Origin: an uncultured Bacteroidales bacterium
GTDB lineage: Bacteria; Bacteroidota; Bacteroidia; Bacteroidales; Paludibacteraceae
Reading direction: 5' to 3'
Assembly: GCA_902782665.1 (NCBI GenBank)
Contig: CACZOA010000099.1
Span: 1-55,322 of the forward strand
Length of the DNA stretch: 55,322 nt
Shown: piece after piece, positions 34,947-43,500 of the stretch
Numbering within the stretch: the first letter of the stretch is position 1
How the letters are laid out: each line of letters opens with the position of its first letter
Program-made: the position numbers and the translations under genes
Notes under the pieces: generated by a model
What the model was told of the DNA's origin: nothing
Databases searched by the model: none
The model's input: only the letters and a program-made list of their open reading frames with translations

Positions 34947-36398
34947 CTACTTACCGAATAATTTATGCTTACACCCATTAATAAATATAGCCGAATACTT
35001 CAAAAACAACTCGTCTTTAATAATTCGCAATAACAAGCAATAGGTCGAAAAATACAAAATAAAAAATATCAGAATATTCAGCAAATGGAAATCTGTAGAC
35101 ACAACATAACACCATGGCAAACCGACCAAATACGCAAATACGATATATCGCGTCACATCAATCAACTGCGACACATAACTGTATTTAAGCAGATTCTTAG
35201 TTGGATACATATTTACCAAAGCAGCAAATATATTATTGAAAATCTGTCCGATCAAAAGGCCAAAGATACCATACTGGAAAGAATAAAAAATCACAATAAC
35301 AAATACAGTCTTCTTAATAACCTCTATTTTTAAGATTATATCCGTTCTATTCATCGCAGACATCAGGCTCAAACTCATTGCCCCCATCGGTCCTAATACG
35401 ACACAACAGACTATCAATTGGAACATCGGAACCGTATCCAACCATTTATCCGTCCACAAAAACAAAACAATATCCTTAGCTTCATACACAAAAAAGGCTG
35501 ATATCGGAGCAATAATCAAAACCAACAAATTCATCATTGTCTGAAATTGTTTTTTTAATAATTCGACATCATTTTGATATTGCGACAATAACGGCAGCCC
35601 TACCTTTTGTACCATTCCTATAGTAATGGAGCTTACGTGCATCGACAATGAATTTCCTTTCGAATAATATCCCAAATCAGCCTTTCCTATATATTTACCT
35701 ATCAAAAAAGAATGTATATTTCCGACAAGCTGTCCAATCAAAGAGGATAGCAATAATTTAGATCCAAAACCCCATAGATAATTAAACGACTGTTTGTCAA
35801 AACGTTCTCGTGGTCTCCATTTCACACACACCCATAACATAATTGTTCTAATGACAGAACACAAAACCGTTTGAACAGCTAAGGCATACACTCCGAACCC
35901 GTTATATGCCAAATAAATAGCAACAATTCCTGAAGGTATCTGCGAAGATAAATTTATGACAGTCAGAAGTCGGATATTCAATTGTGACGTTAATATTGCA
36001 TTTTGGACAATACACAACGAATGCAACATAACATTCAGTCCGACAATACGAATCAAATCTACCAATAATGGTTCTTCAAAAAAAACAGCGATCAGGTTTG
36101 AAAAAAGAAATAGCAAAATATATGAAATGCCACCTATAACAAAATTAAAATAGAACGCAGTTGAAAGATCCTTCTCTGTTCGATCTACTTTTCTTATAAG
36201 AGCATTTGAAAATCCTGAATCGATAAAGACATTGGAAATAACAAGAAAAATTGTTGTCAGGCCAATTACACCATAATCAGAAGGAGACAAAAGTCGTGCC
36301 AATATAACACCAATGACAAAACTCATGATTTCTGTAGACAAACGTTCTACAAAACTCCATATTGTAGCTTTTATTGGACTAGCAGATTTAGATGACAT
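34947..36398 (-). CDS. wzx: Polysaccharide flippase, Wzx/MOP family
   Basis: 483 residues with about 12-14 hydrophobic segments. The N-terminal part (ATIWSFVERLSTEIMSFVIGVILARLLSPSDYGVIGL) is the polysaccharide-synthesis MOP flippase signature. It moves lipid-linked repeat units across the inner membrane to the polymerase. Together with Wzy at 29445 it shows Wzx/Wzy-dependent assembly; no Wza, Wzc or chain-length gene is in the window. It has the normal length for the family. Confidence 0.92.
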   Translation of the reverse strand: MSSKSASPIKATIWSFVERLSTEIMSFVIGVILARLLSPSDYGVIGLTTIFLVISNVFIDSGFSNALIRKVDRTEKDLSTAFYFNFVIGGISYILLFLFSNLIAVFFEEPLLVDLIRIVGLNVMLHSLCIVQNAILTSQLNIRLLTVINLSSQIPSGIVAIYLAYNGFGVYALAVQTVLCSVIRTIMLWVCVKWRPRERFDKQSFNYLWGFGSKLLLSSLIGQLVGNIHSFLIGKYIGKADLGYYSKGNSLSMHVSSITIGMVQKVGLPLLSQYQNDVELLKKQFQTMMNLLVLIIAPISAFFVYEAKDIVLFLWTDKWLDTVPMFQLIVCCVVLGPMGAMSLSLMSAMNRTDIILKIEVIKKTVFVIVIFYSFQYGIFGLLIGQIFNNIFAALVNMYPTKNLLKYSYVSQLIDVTRYIVFAYLVGLPWCYVVSTDFHLLNILIFFILYFSTYCLLLRIIKDELFLKYSAIFINGCKHKLFGK

Positions 36399-36420
36399 AG
36401 AATTTTATTTCTGAATTAAG

Positions 36421-37488
36421 CTAATCACACACATTTTCAAGTTTAATGTCTATTTTTTCCATATTATCATCTGTACAATGATAGTCATTGTAAGTTTGAG
36501 ATGGAAATCTGTTTAATAGTTTACTTGAGATTTGCGATCCGATAAAACCAATACGTATTTTATATGGGAAACCAAATACAGCAGAAGAGAATATTGTGTA
36601 TGCCTCTTCAAAACGAATTCCATTCAACATAATCAGCTGCATAGGAATAGCTTTATCAAAACACATCACATTCGGAAAATAAGAATGATAATCAGTTGTT
36701 TCCCTCGGATGACGCTTTATCACAACATCTTCACCGCCGATAACATCAATAACCTTGGAATATACGGATATCTTTTCTTTTTCTGTCAAAAAACCATCTT
36801 CCGAAAAAGGTTGAGTTAACAACACCTTTTTTCTCTTCCTTAATTCTTCACAAACTTTCTCATCAAAATCAAATATGTGATTTATAAACGATCGTTTGTC
36901 ATCATCACACTCATCCCACAAAACTTTGAATGATTTTACCATAAGTTTTGTCGATGTATATACTTCTCCAGTATCCAAAATACCGGTCAAATAAATCTTC
37001 TTACAATTCTGTTCGTATCCAGAATAAGGGATGTCATGCAAACTCAACGGTCCTTCCCACAAAGCTAATAAACGTCGTTTTAATGGTGCTCTGCTGCGAA
37101 GTATATATGAATTATAATTCATAAGACCATCTTCTAATAAGAAAAAACTATGTTTTCTTATTATATATTTTGACCATGGAAGATGATCATGTCCCCAGTA
37201 TTGGATGTCATTTCTTAAAAGGAATGGATATTTGTATAAAAATTTTATCCAATTATACTCCTTCTTTTTTTTATCCATGTCTGCATAATGTCCCTCAAAC
37301 TTTTTCTTTATATCAGAAGATATACCTTCCCCCCAAAAGAAGAATGTATTTCGAACGACACTTTCTGAAACCAATAATAAATATTGAAGGAAAGCGTGCA
37401 TTGAATCTATGACACAGACATTTTCAATCCACCCAAATTTCACTTTATCTATTTTATTATTATCAATAAACAAATCAGTATTTGGCAA
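36421..37488 (-). CDS. Sialyltransferase-like protein (GT52-type motifs), candidate pseudaminyltransferase
   Basis: 355 residues, soluble. Three sparse motifs of bacterial sialyltransferases can be seen in order: an acidic-acidic-Gly motif in FLLEDGLMNY (Glu119-Asp120-Gly121), the His-Pro motif in VIKRHPRETT (His260-Pro261), and a Ser pair in IFSSAVFGF (301-302). LLTQPFSEDG (224-232) is also typical. In GT52 and related families these bind the CMP-sugar and provide catalysis. The adjacent operon makes CMP-pseudaminic acid, so pseudaminic acid is the likely donor substrate; this is inference. The next gene starts 23 bases downstream. Confidence 0.6.
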   Translation of the reverse strand: MPNTDLFIDNNKIDKVKFGWIENVCVIDSMHAFLQYLLLVSESVVRNTFFFWGEGISSDIKKKFEGHYADMDKKKKEYNWIKFLYKYPFLLRNDIQYWGHDHLPWSKYIIRKHSFFLLEDGLMNYNSYILRSRAPLKRRLLALWEGPLSLHDIPYSGYEQNCKKIYLTGILDTGEVYTSTKLMVKSFKVLWDECDDDKRSFINHIFDFDEKVCEELRKRKKVLLTQPFSEDGFLTEKEKISVYSKVIDVIGGEDVVIKRHPRETTDYHSYFPNVMCFDKAIPMQLIMLNGIRFEEAYTIFSSAVFGFPYKIRIGFIGSQISSKLLNRFPSQTYNDYHCTDDNMEKIDIKLENVCD

Positions 37489-37522
37489 TCAATACCAAAA
37501 CAATGTTATAGAAAGGATTTTT

Positions 37523-38815
37523 TTACAATCTTCCATCTACATCTTCTCTGTTCCAAATTCCTTTTACGTCATAAACGACACTATCTGGACTTTTTTTCAA
37601 ATTGGAGACGGAGATGTTCTTGAACTCTTCATGTGCCACTGCTAACACAATAGCGTCGAATTTTTCTGATGAGATCTCTTTTATAAGCGAAATGCCATAT
37701 TCAGACTTCACTTTGTCAACATTCGCATAAGGATCACAAACCGTTATGTTTGAAGTGTATTCTCTTAAAGTATGGTAGATGTCTGCCACCTTCGTGTTAC
37801 GTATATCCGGACAATTCTCCTTGAATGTGAATCCTAAAATAAGTACCGACGCATCCTTCACCAATACGCCTTTCTTATTCATACATTTAACAACCTGATT
37901 GGCGACATAGTCACCCATACCATCATTTAGTTTTCTCGCATCGTACATAACACGAGGCATCACTCCATACACCTGAGCTTTCTGAATCAGATAATATGGA
38001 TCGACACTTATGCAGTGTCCGCCTACAAGTCCTGGATTCAATTTAATGAAATTCCATTTGGTAGACGCTGCGTCTATCACATCATGAGTATCTATCCCCA
38101 TCGCATTACATATCTTCGCCAATTCGTTGAAAAAAGCGATGTTGACATCTCTCTGAGTGTTTTCTATTATTTTGGAAGCCTCAGCTACCTTTATGCTCGG
38201 AGCTTTATGTGTACCATTTATCAGCACCGTATTATATATCCCGTCTACTATATCAGCGACCTGTTCTGTTGAACCAGAAGTCACCTTGATAATTGTTTCG
38301 ACGGTATGCTTCCTATCTCCCGGATTGATTCTTTCAGGTGAATAACCAGCAAAGAAATCTATATTGTATTTCAATCCACTCTCCTCCTCCACAATAGGAA
38401 TGCATTCTTCCTCTGTCATACCGGGATAGACGGTAGACTCATACACCACTATGTCGTCTTTCCCTATAACACGACCAACCACTCGACTAGCATCCTGTAA
38501 TGGTTTTAAATCAGGCCGATTATTCTCATCTATTGGCGTTGGAACTGCAACGATGTAGAAATTGCAACCAACTATATCTCTTTCTTCTGTAGTGCAACGG
38601 AAACCATGTTTTATGATTGCGTCTTTGAGAAGGTTTCTGTCAACCTCTTTTGTCGAATCCTCACAATTCATAATTGCATCTACCCTTCTCTTATCGACAT
38701 CAAATCCAATTGTCTCAAATTTTGTCGAGAAAAGACGTGCAAGAGGCAAACCAACATAACCTAGTCCAATGACACAAATTTTATATTGAGTTGTGAGTTT
38801 CAAAACAACAGACAT
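37523..38815 (-). CDS. UDP-N-acetylhexosamine 6-dehydrogenase (WbpO/TviB/CapL type)
   Basis: 430 residues. The N-terminal NAD motif is CVIGLGYVGLPLA (14-26). FFAGYSPERINPGD and the catalytic Cys268 in NPGLVGGHCISVDPYYL are diagnostic. FTFKENCPDIRNTK lies in the UDP-binding C-terminal domain. It oxidises C6 of UDP-GlcNAc, UDP-GalNAc or UDP-ManNAc twice to the uronic acid. It is the first gene of the long minus-strand operon, behind a consensus promoter and a 140-base leader shared with the pse operon. With wlbA/wlbB-like genes in the window it could feed a diacetamido-uronic acid pathway. Confidence 0.9.
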   Translation of the reverse strand: MSVVLKLTTQYKICVIGLGYVGLPLARLFSTKFETIGFDVDKRRVDAIMNCEDSTKEVDRNLLKDAIIKHGFRCTTEERDIVGCNFYIVAVPTPIDENNRPDLKPLQDASRVVGRVIGKDDIVVYESTVYPGMTEEECIPIVEEESGLKYNIDFFAGYSPERINPGDRKHTVETIIKVTSGSTEQVADIVDGIYNTVLINGTHKAPSIKVAEASKIIENTQRDVNIAFFNELAKICNAMGIDTHDVIDAASTKWNFIKLNPGLVGGHCISVDPYYLIQKAQVYGVMPRVMYDARKLNDGMGDYVANQVVKCMNKKGVLVKDASVLILGFTFKENCPDIRNTKVADIYHTLREYTSNITVCDPYANVDKVKSEYGISLIKEISSEKFDAIVLAVAHEEFKNISVSNLKKSPDSVVYDVKGIWNREDVDGRL

Positions 38816-38822
38816 TATAGAT

Positions 38823-39007
38823 TATTTTAGATACATAGCCCTAGTACTCAAAACTTTATAAAAATAATGAGTTAACAATATGGCACAAAAAAACCGAAAA
38901 TATACACTTAGTTTTTTTTCAAAAAAGAAAATTTGCCTAATAAATTTGTAAATACCTTACAAAGGTAATTAAAAAACCCGTTTGAGACAAACCAAATGCG
39001 AAAAAAT
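38823..39007 (-). repeat. Promoter-leader repeat, copy A
   Basis: About 185 bases resembling 44792-44982. Shared parts at near-equal distance are TATTTTAGATRCATA, the CTAG-ACTCAAAA block, ACAAAGGTAAT, and AAATGC-AAAAAATG. Lies in front of the UDP-sugar dehydrogenase gene. Confidence 0.75.
38960..38990 (-). promoter_or_regulatory. Promoter of the main polysaccharide operon
   Basis: Minus strand: TTG (38990-38988), 20-base spacer, TACCTTTG (38967-38960). It would give an untranslated leader of about 138 bases. Confidence 0.85.
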
Positions 39008-39080
39008 GGCACTATCTAACATAGTTCATTCTCTTATAAAACGTATAATATCAGGTCATTTATAATCCCGATAATAAACG

Positions 39081-39116
39081 AAAAGACTGGACTCCCAAAC
39101 GGGTATCCAGTCTTTT
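39081..39116 (-). terminator. Terminator of the pse operon
   Basis: An 11-bp stem (39081-39091 with 39106-39116) extended by CCC/GGG above a 2-base mismatch, T-rich downstream on the minus strand. Confidence 0.85.
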
Positions 39117-39213
39117 ACTATAATGTTTATAATCTGTAAAATCAATTGTAAATTCTATATATAGAATACAAAAACATAATTACAATATAATCACATATTC
39201 AATCTGCAGTCGA

Positions 39214-40224
39214 TCAACCAACATTTTCCAAAGAGAGTCTATCTCCTTTCTTCATATTTTTAGTCACCTTTTTACCTAGGATATCATTCAGATATTTTGG
39301 ATGTAATCCAAAGCCTGGTCTTACCGATCGAACATTCTTTTCTGTTATCACATCTCCACACATCATATCTTCAGCGATATAAAGAGATCGAGAGAACTGA
39401 CGTCCTTTTATTAGAGATGGATCTGTATGATAAGAGACATCACCTATTGCTTTTTCAACATTACGTATACTTTTCACCATTGAGCTGAATTCATCAACTG
39501 TCATTGAAAACGCCGCATCTGGGCCTCCAATATTCCTATCTAGAATAAAATGTTTTTCTACCAGTTCCGCGCCAAGTGCGACTGCCGCTATAGCAACATC
39601 GGCACCCATTGTATGGTCAGAAAGGCCGATCTTAACTCCAAAACGATCTTTCATATCGAGCATTGTCCGAAGATTGACACTTTCGAGTGGCGCCGGATAT
39701 GCAGACACGCAATGAAGAAGTGTCACATCATTATTTCCAGCTTCTTTACAGGTGTTGATTGCTAATTCTATGTCTTCAATTGTCGCAATACCAGTTGAAA
39801 TAACCATAGGTTTTCCTTTGCTCGCAGCATATCGAATCAGATTAACATCAGTTATTTCAAAACTAGCGATCTTCATAATTGGATTGCCAAGACTATTGAG
39901 AAAATCAACCGCAGTGTTGTCAAAAGGAGTAGAAAAGCACATCAGGCCACATTTTTTTGCTTCATCAAATATTGCCTGATGCCATTCCCATGGAGTATAA
40001 GCCTCTTTGTATAAATCATACAACTTCGTATTATCCCAAAGAGTACCACCACCTACGACAAAATCATCTCTGTCACAGTCTAACGTAATTGTGTCAGCTG
40101 TATATGTTTGTATTTTTACCGCATCTACACCAGTCTCTGCAATTGCACGAACTGATTCTAACGCGGTCTCCAATTTATGTCCATGATTTGCTGATAGTTC
40201 AGCGACAATGAATGTTTTGCCCAT
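39214..40224 (-). CDS. pseI: Pseudaminic acid synthase
   Basis: 336 residues. It condenses 2,4-diacetamido-2,4,6-trideoxy-L-altrose with PEP to give pseudaminic acid. The TIM-barrel NeuB-type domain begins FIVAELSANHGH. GTLWDNTKLYDLYKEAYTPWEW and IASFEITDVNLIRYAASKGKP match PseI rather than NeuB or LegI. LSDHTMG and EKHFILDRN-GGPDAAFS line the active site. A SAF (antifreeze-like) domain closes the protein from about 275. Its ATG shares one base with the stop of the gene upstream. It is the last gene in the pse operon. Confidence 0.92.
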   Translation of the reverse strand: MGKTFIVAELSANHGHKLETALESVRAIAETGVDAVKIQTYTADTITLDCDRDDFVVGGGTLWDNTKLYDLYKEAYTPWEWHQAIFDEAKKCGLMCFSTPFDNTAVDFLNSLGNPIMKIASFEITDVNLIRYAASKGKPMVISTGIATIEDIELAINTCKEAGNNDVTLLHCVSAYPAPLESVNLRTMLDMKDRFGVKIGLSDHTMGADVAIAAVALGAELVEKHFILDRNIGGPDAAFSMTVDEFSSMVKSIRNVEKAIGDVSYHTDPSLIKGRQFSRSLYIAEDMMCGDVITEKNVRSVRPGFGLHPKYLNDILGKKVTKNMKKGDRLSLENVG

Positions 40225-41630
40225 TATATATATCGTTCTAAGTAATAATACTTATCATCTTCATTATAGACATTGTAACCAACCTTCAAATGATACTGAT
40301 AAGAAGCAGGATTGGTTTTCAGGACTTCTGCAAGCAATCTACGAACTCCTCTAACTTTAATGTAATTGTCCATCAAAGATTCTATAATCTTTCCATAACC
40401 CTTCTTATGGAAAATCGGATTTATATATAATCCATGTTCAGCGGATACCCCATCTTTGATATCAATAAAATCATAAGACCCAACTAGCTCATCATTCAGA
40501 AATATAGCATAATAGAGTTTCGTCTTGTTATTCACAAGAGATTTGACGAAAGACAAATGCGACTCAAAAGGGAATGGATCTGGTTGCGTCATGCATTTGC
40601 GTATTTCAGGAAGATTGCGAACCTCCCATACCCTACGACTTTCATCAAGAGTCATATCTATATAGTTGACTACACGAAGATCAAGTGCCTTAAACGCATA
40701 TATAAGATTACGACTTGCATCATGTATATTCATTTTATTTATTGGATCTATAGGGTAAGATAGACATTTATTAAAATCAGCTTCCATAAGATCACCCAAA
40801 GGAGTGATAAGTTTATTATTGGAAAGACCTTCATAAAATCCTACCTGATTGTCAACATAATAGCCAGCAAAAACATGACAGCCACATGCTAAAGCCTCGT
40901 AACAAACGGAACTAGCCGAACAAAGAACATACTCTGAACTTTTATACTGGGCGGCCATTTCATCCGCTGAAAGTGACGATAGAACTGTCACATTTCTATA
41001 TTCAGACAAAACATTCTTGTAATGATAAAGGTCTCCTACAATTGCGGTTATTTGACTCACATCAGAACGTAAAGAAAGAGCTTTCACCGCTTTTTCTGTA
41101 AAATTGTGTGGATCCGAGCCGCCAAAACAAATCACCCATTTCCCTACAGACCTCGGGACATTGGAAGTCGGAGACAAAAATGGTTTACGTAAAAGAGCAT
41201 AAGAAGGTCCTAAACAAAATCTCGTGAAAGGTTCCGCATCATAAAGATCCGGCGTTGCATTTCCATGATTTATTATAAGATCAGCATAGAAATGACGATC
41301 GTGAACATCATCGATATGTACTAACTTACACCCTTTATCCTTTATCTGCTTCTGATATTCAGAAGAAAAAAAGTAATTATCGAGAACAACAATTTCTTCT
41401 CCCGTGATATATTCAAGAAACTCATCAAATTTTTTTTCATCTGACGGCAAAATCACAACAGGACACACTTTTTCTGCCTCTCTCTGTTGATAAGTGCTAG
41501 GTGACTGAGTGAACAAAATACACTCAAAATCATCTTTAAGCATGTCAGCAAGTGCAAGAGTACGTATAAAATGGCCGTAGCCGATAGATGGGCCTGCATC
41601 TGCACGGAAGAAGATTTTACGTTTCGACAT
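40224..41630 (-). CDS. pseG: PseG-PseH fusion: UDP-sugar hydrolase plus N-acetyltransferase
   Basis: 468 residues in two parts. Residues 1-325 are PseG, which releases UDP from UDP-2,4-diacetamido-trideoxy-altrose: FFRADAGPSIGYGHFIRTLALA with likely catalytic His20, VVLDNYFF, CLGPSYALLRKPFL and FGGSDPHNFT. Residues 330-468 form a GNAT acetyltransferase like PseH (RRVWEVRNLPEIRKCM, HGLYINPIFHKKGYGKIIESLM, NPASYQYHLKVGYN), which acetylates the 4-amino group just before the PseG step. Fusing the two consecutive steps is sensible and occurs in some bacteria. It overlaps by a single base with pseF upstream and pseI downstream. Confidence 0.9.
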   Translation of the reverse strand: MSKRKIFFRADAGPSIGYGHFIRTLALADMLKDDFECILFTQSPSTYQQREAEKVCPVVILPSDEKKFDEFLEYITGEEIVVLDNYFFSSEYQKQIKDKGCKLVHIDDVHDRHFYADLIINHGNATPDLYDAEPFTRFCLGPSYALLRKPFLSPTSNVPRSVGKWVICFGGSDPHNFTEKAVKALSLRSDVSQITAIVGDLYHYKNVLSEYRNVTVLSSLSADEMAAQYKSSEYVLCSASSVCYEALACGCHVFAGYYVDNQVGFYEGLSNNKLITPLGDLMEADFNKCLSYPIDPINKMNIHDASRNLIYAFKALDLRVVNYIDMTLDESRRVWEVRNLPEIRKCMTQPDPFPFESHLSFVKSLVNNKTKLYYAIFLNDELVGSYDFIDIKDGVSAEHGLYINPIFHKKGYGKIIESLMDNYIKVRGVRRLLAEVLKTNPASYQYHLKVGYNVYNEDDKYYYLERYI

Positions 41631-42313
41631 TATCCCTTTGTGAGTTTAAATTTCATTTCTGCTAATTGCCAATCCGTCAATGTGTCAAGATCCTGTACCT
41701 CAAGTTCAGAAAGGACAATGCCAGCCGTATTTGATCCCCATAGACTATTCGTTTTTTTGAAATCATCAATCATACAAATATAAAATTGACCTGCATCATG
41801 ATATGTCTTTTCTAAATCCTGAGATCGTGATTTCAAATACTGAGGCTGAAGCATCGATATCTTACCGTCTACTATATGAAGTGCTCGCTGAATAGGATAA
41901 GAGTACTCGACACACGTAAAAACTGAGTATATATCATTTTTTATCAAAGAATATGCCTCCTTAAGCCGATCAGCACTGACAAAAGGAGCCGTACTATAAA
42001 GACATGTAAATGAATCAAACGTCTTTCCAGCCTTAGAATAACAGTCAAGAACCTCATTTATAACATCGGCTGTTGTAGCATAATCATTGGCGGTAGCCTC
42101 ACTACGTAGAAAAGGAACACTAGCTCCATATTGCTTGGCAATAGTTGCTATCTCTTCATCATCTGTAGAAACCATCACCTCTTCATACATACCAGATTTG
42201 AGAGCTGCCTCAATTGAATATGCGATGATTGGTTTGCCAAGGAAATCTTTGATGTTTTTGCGAGGAATACGCTTAGAACCACCCCTTGCTGGTATAATAC
42301 ATAAGTTTTTCAT
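41630..42313 (-). CDS. pseF: CMP-pseudaminic acid cytidylyltransferase
   Basis: 227 residues. It activates pseudaminic acid with CTP. IIPARGGSKRIPRKNIKDFLGKP is the nucleotide-binding motif of CMP-sugar synthetases, MVSTDDEEIATIAKQYGA follows, and FTCVEYSYPIQRAL with the HDAGQFY block are typical of PseF/NeuA. The neighbouring PseI-type synthase, rather than NeuB, makes PseF the better name. It sits between pseC and the pseGH fusion; the intergenic distance to pseC is one base. Confidence 0.9.
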   Translation of the reverse strand: MKNLCIIPARGGSKRIPRKNIKDFLGKPIIAYSIEAALKSGMYEEVMVSTDDEEIATIAKQYGASVPFLRSEATANDYATTADVINEVLDCYSKAGKTFDSFTCLYSTAPFVSADRLKEAYSLIKNDIYSVFTCVEYSYPIQRALHIVDGKISMLQPQYLKSRSQDLEKTYHDAGQFYICMIDDFKKTNSLWGSNTAGIVLSELEVQDLDTLTDWQLAEMKFKLTKG

Positions 42314-42314
42314 C

Positions 42315-43478
42315 TTATTTGCATATATACTCTTTAACCTTACCGATTACATACTCCTGCTGTTCCTCTGTAAGTGTCGGGAACATTGGAAGGGCAAGGC
42401 AATGCTTATAGTACTCTTCAACAACAGGCAGATCACCTTCCTTATTACCGAATTGTTTGTAATAAGGCATAAGATTAAGAGGATAATATAGAACCTGAGC
42501 AAAAATTTTATTCTCTCTAAGGAAATTGTACAATCCAAGACGATCATCTACTTGGATAATGTATAAGTGATATGCATGATAAACATCTTCCGCCTCATAA
42601 GGAGTCTTGATAGCATCAATATCCTTGAACGCTTCATTATATTTACGGACAAGTTCACGGCGAATCTCCACATTTTTTCGTGCAACCTTAAGTTGGCTTA
42701 TGCCAAGTGCCGCCTGAATATCTGTAATACGATAATTATAGCCAAGTTCCTGCATTTCATAATACCAGAGTCCATCCTGACGCTCTAGTTTATCTGCATC
42801 ACGTGTGATTCCATGAGTACGATAAAGAGCCATTTTCTCTTTATACTCGTCATTCTGAGTACAAGCGATACCACCCTCACCTGTTGTGATATGTTTGACC
42901 GGATGAAAAGAGAACACTGTAATATCGGAATACTTTCCACAACCAGCATACACCTTATCTCCTGTAGAATCGACAAAATAAGCGCCAGGTGCATGACAAG
43001 CATCCTCAAGGATCCACATGCCATACTCATCTGCGACTTTGCGATACTCTTCCATGTCATGTGGATAGCCAGCAAAATCAACAAGTACCATACCCTTATA
43101 TGTTCCCTTTGGAGACGCAGCAAGAGTTTCTTTAAGTTTATCTAAATCGAGAAGGTATGTTTTAGGATTAATATCGACAAACTTAACATTTCCGCCACAG
43201 AAACGAATACAATTGGCAGAAGATGCGAATGTCAAAGGTGTACAAATCACATTGTCTCCAGGCTTAACCCCTAGGGCCATTGCTGCAATATGAAGAGCTC
43301 CCGTCGCATTACATACTGCGACAGCATGCTTTGCATTCACATACTCACAAAAGGCATTCTCAAACTCTGCGATCTTGGGGCCACATGTCAAATAATCCGA
43401 CTTTAAAGCCTCAACCACCGCTTGAACATCTTCATCAGAGATAAACTGACGACCGTATGAAATAGGAAGTTTTAACAT
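42315..43478 (-). CDS. pseC: UDP-4-amino-4,6-dideoxy-sugar aminotransferase
   Basis: 387 residues, PLP-dependent, DegT/DnrJ/EryC1 family. The cofactor-binding Lys195 is in FSFHPVKHITTGEGG, and LEDACHAPGA supplies the Asp that pairs with the pyridine nitrogen. Further family blocks are SYGRQFI at the N-terminus and YNYRITDIQAALG. PseC transfers an amino group from glutamate to the 4-keto sugar made by PseB. Gene order directly after pseB supports this over WecE or PerA. Confidence 0.92.
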   Translation of the reverse strand: MLKLPISYGRQFISDEDVQAVVEALKSDYLTCGPKIAEFENAFCEYVNAKHAVAVCNATGALHIAAMALGVKPGDNVICTPLTFASSANCIRFCGGNVKFVDINPKTYLLDLDKLKETLAASPKGTYKGMVLVDFAGYPHDMEEYRKVADEYGMWILEDACHAPGAYFVDSTGDKVYAGCGKYSDITVFSFHPVKHITTGEGGIACTQNDEYKEKMALYRTHGITRDADKLERQDGLWYYEMQELGYNYRITDIQAALGISQLKVARKNVEIRRELVRKYNEAFKDIDAIKTPYEAEDVYHAYHLYIIQVDDRLGLYNFLRENKIFAQVLYYPLNLMPYYKQFGNKEGDLPVVEEYYKHCLALPMFPTLTEEQQEYVIGKVKEYICK

Positions 43479-43500
43479 AACTTAATGACCCTTTCTTTTT

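Larger units (their letters stand above)
38816..39213. other. Intergenic region between pse operon end and polysaccharide operon start
   Basis: 398 bases with no gene. It contains the operon promoter (38960-38990), the duplicated leader (38823-39007), and the pse operon terminator (39081-39116). The stretch 39010-39075 shows nothing further. Confidence 0.7.

Noticed and set aside
39214-40224. Assignment as sialic acid synthase (NeuB) or legionaminic acid synthase
   Set aside because: SANHGH and the TLWDN-KLYDLYKEAYTPWEW block fit PseI, and the neighbours are PseB, PseC, PseF and PseG/H, with no NeuC or LegG-type epimerase.
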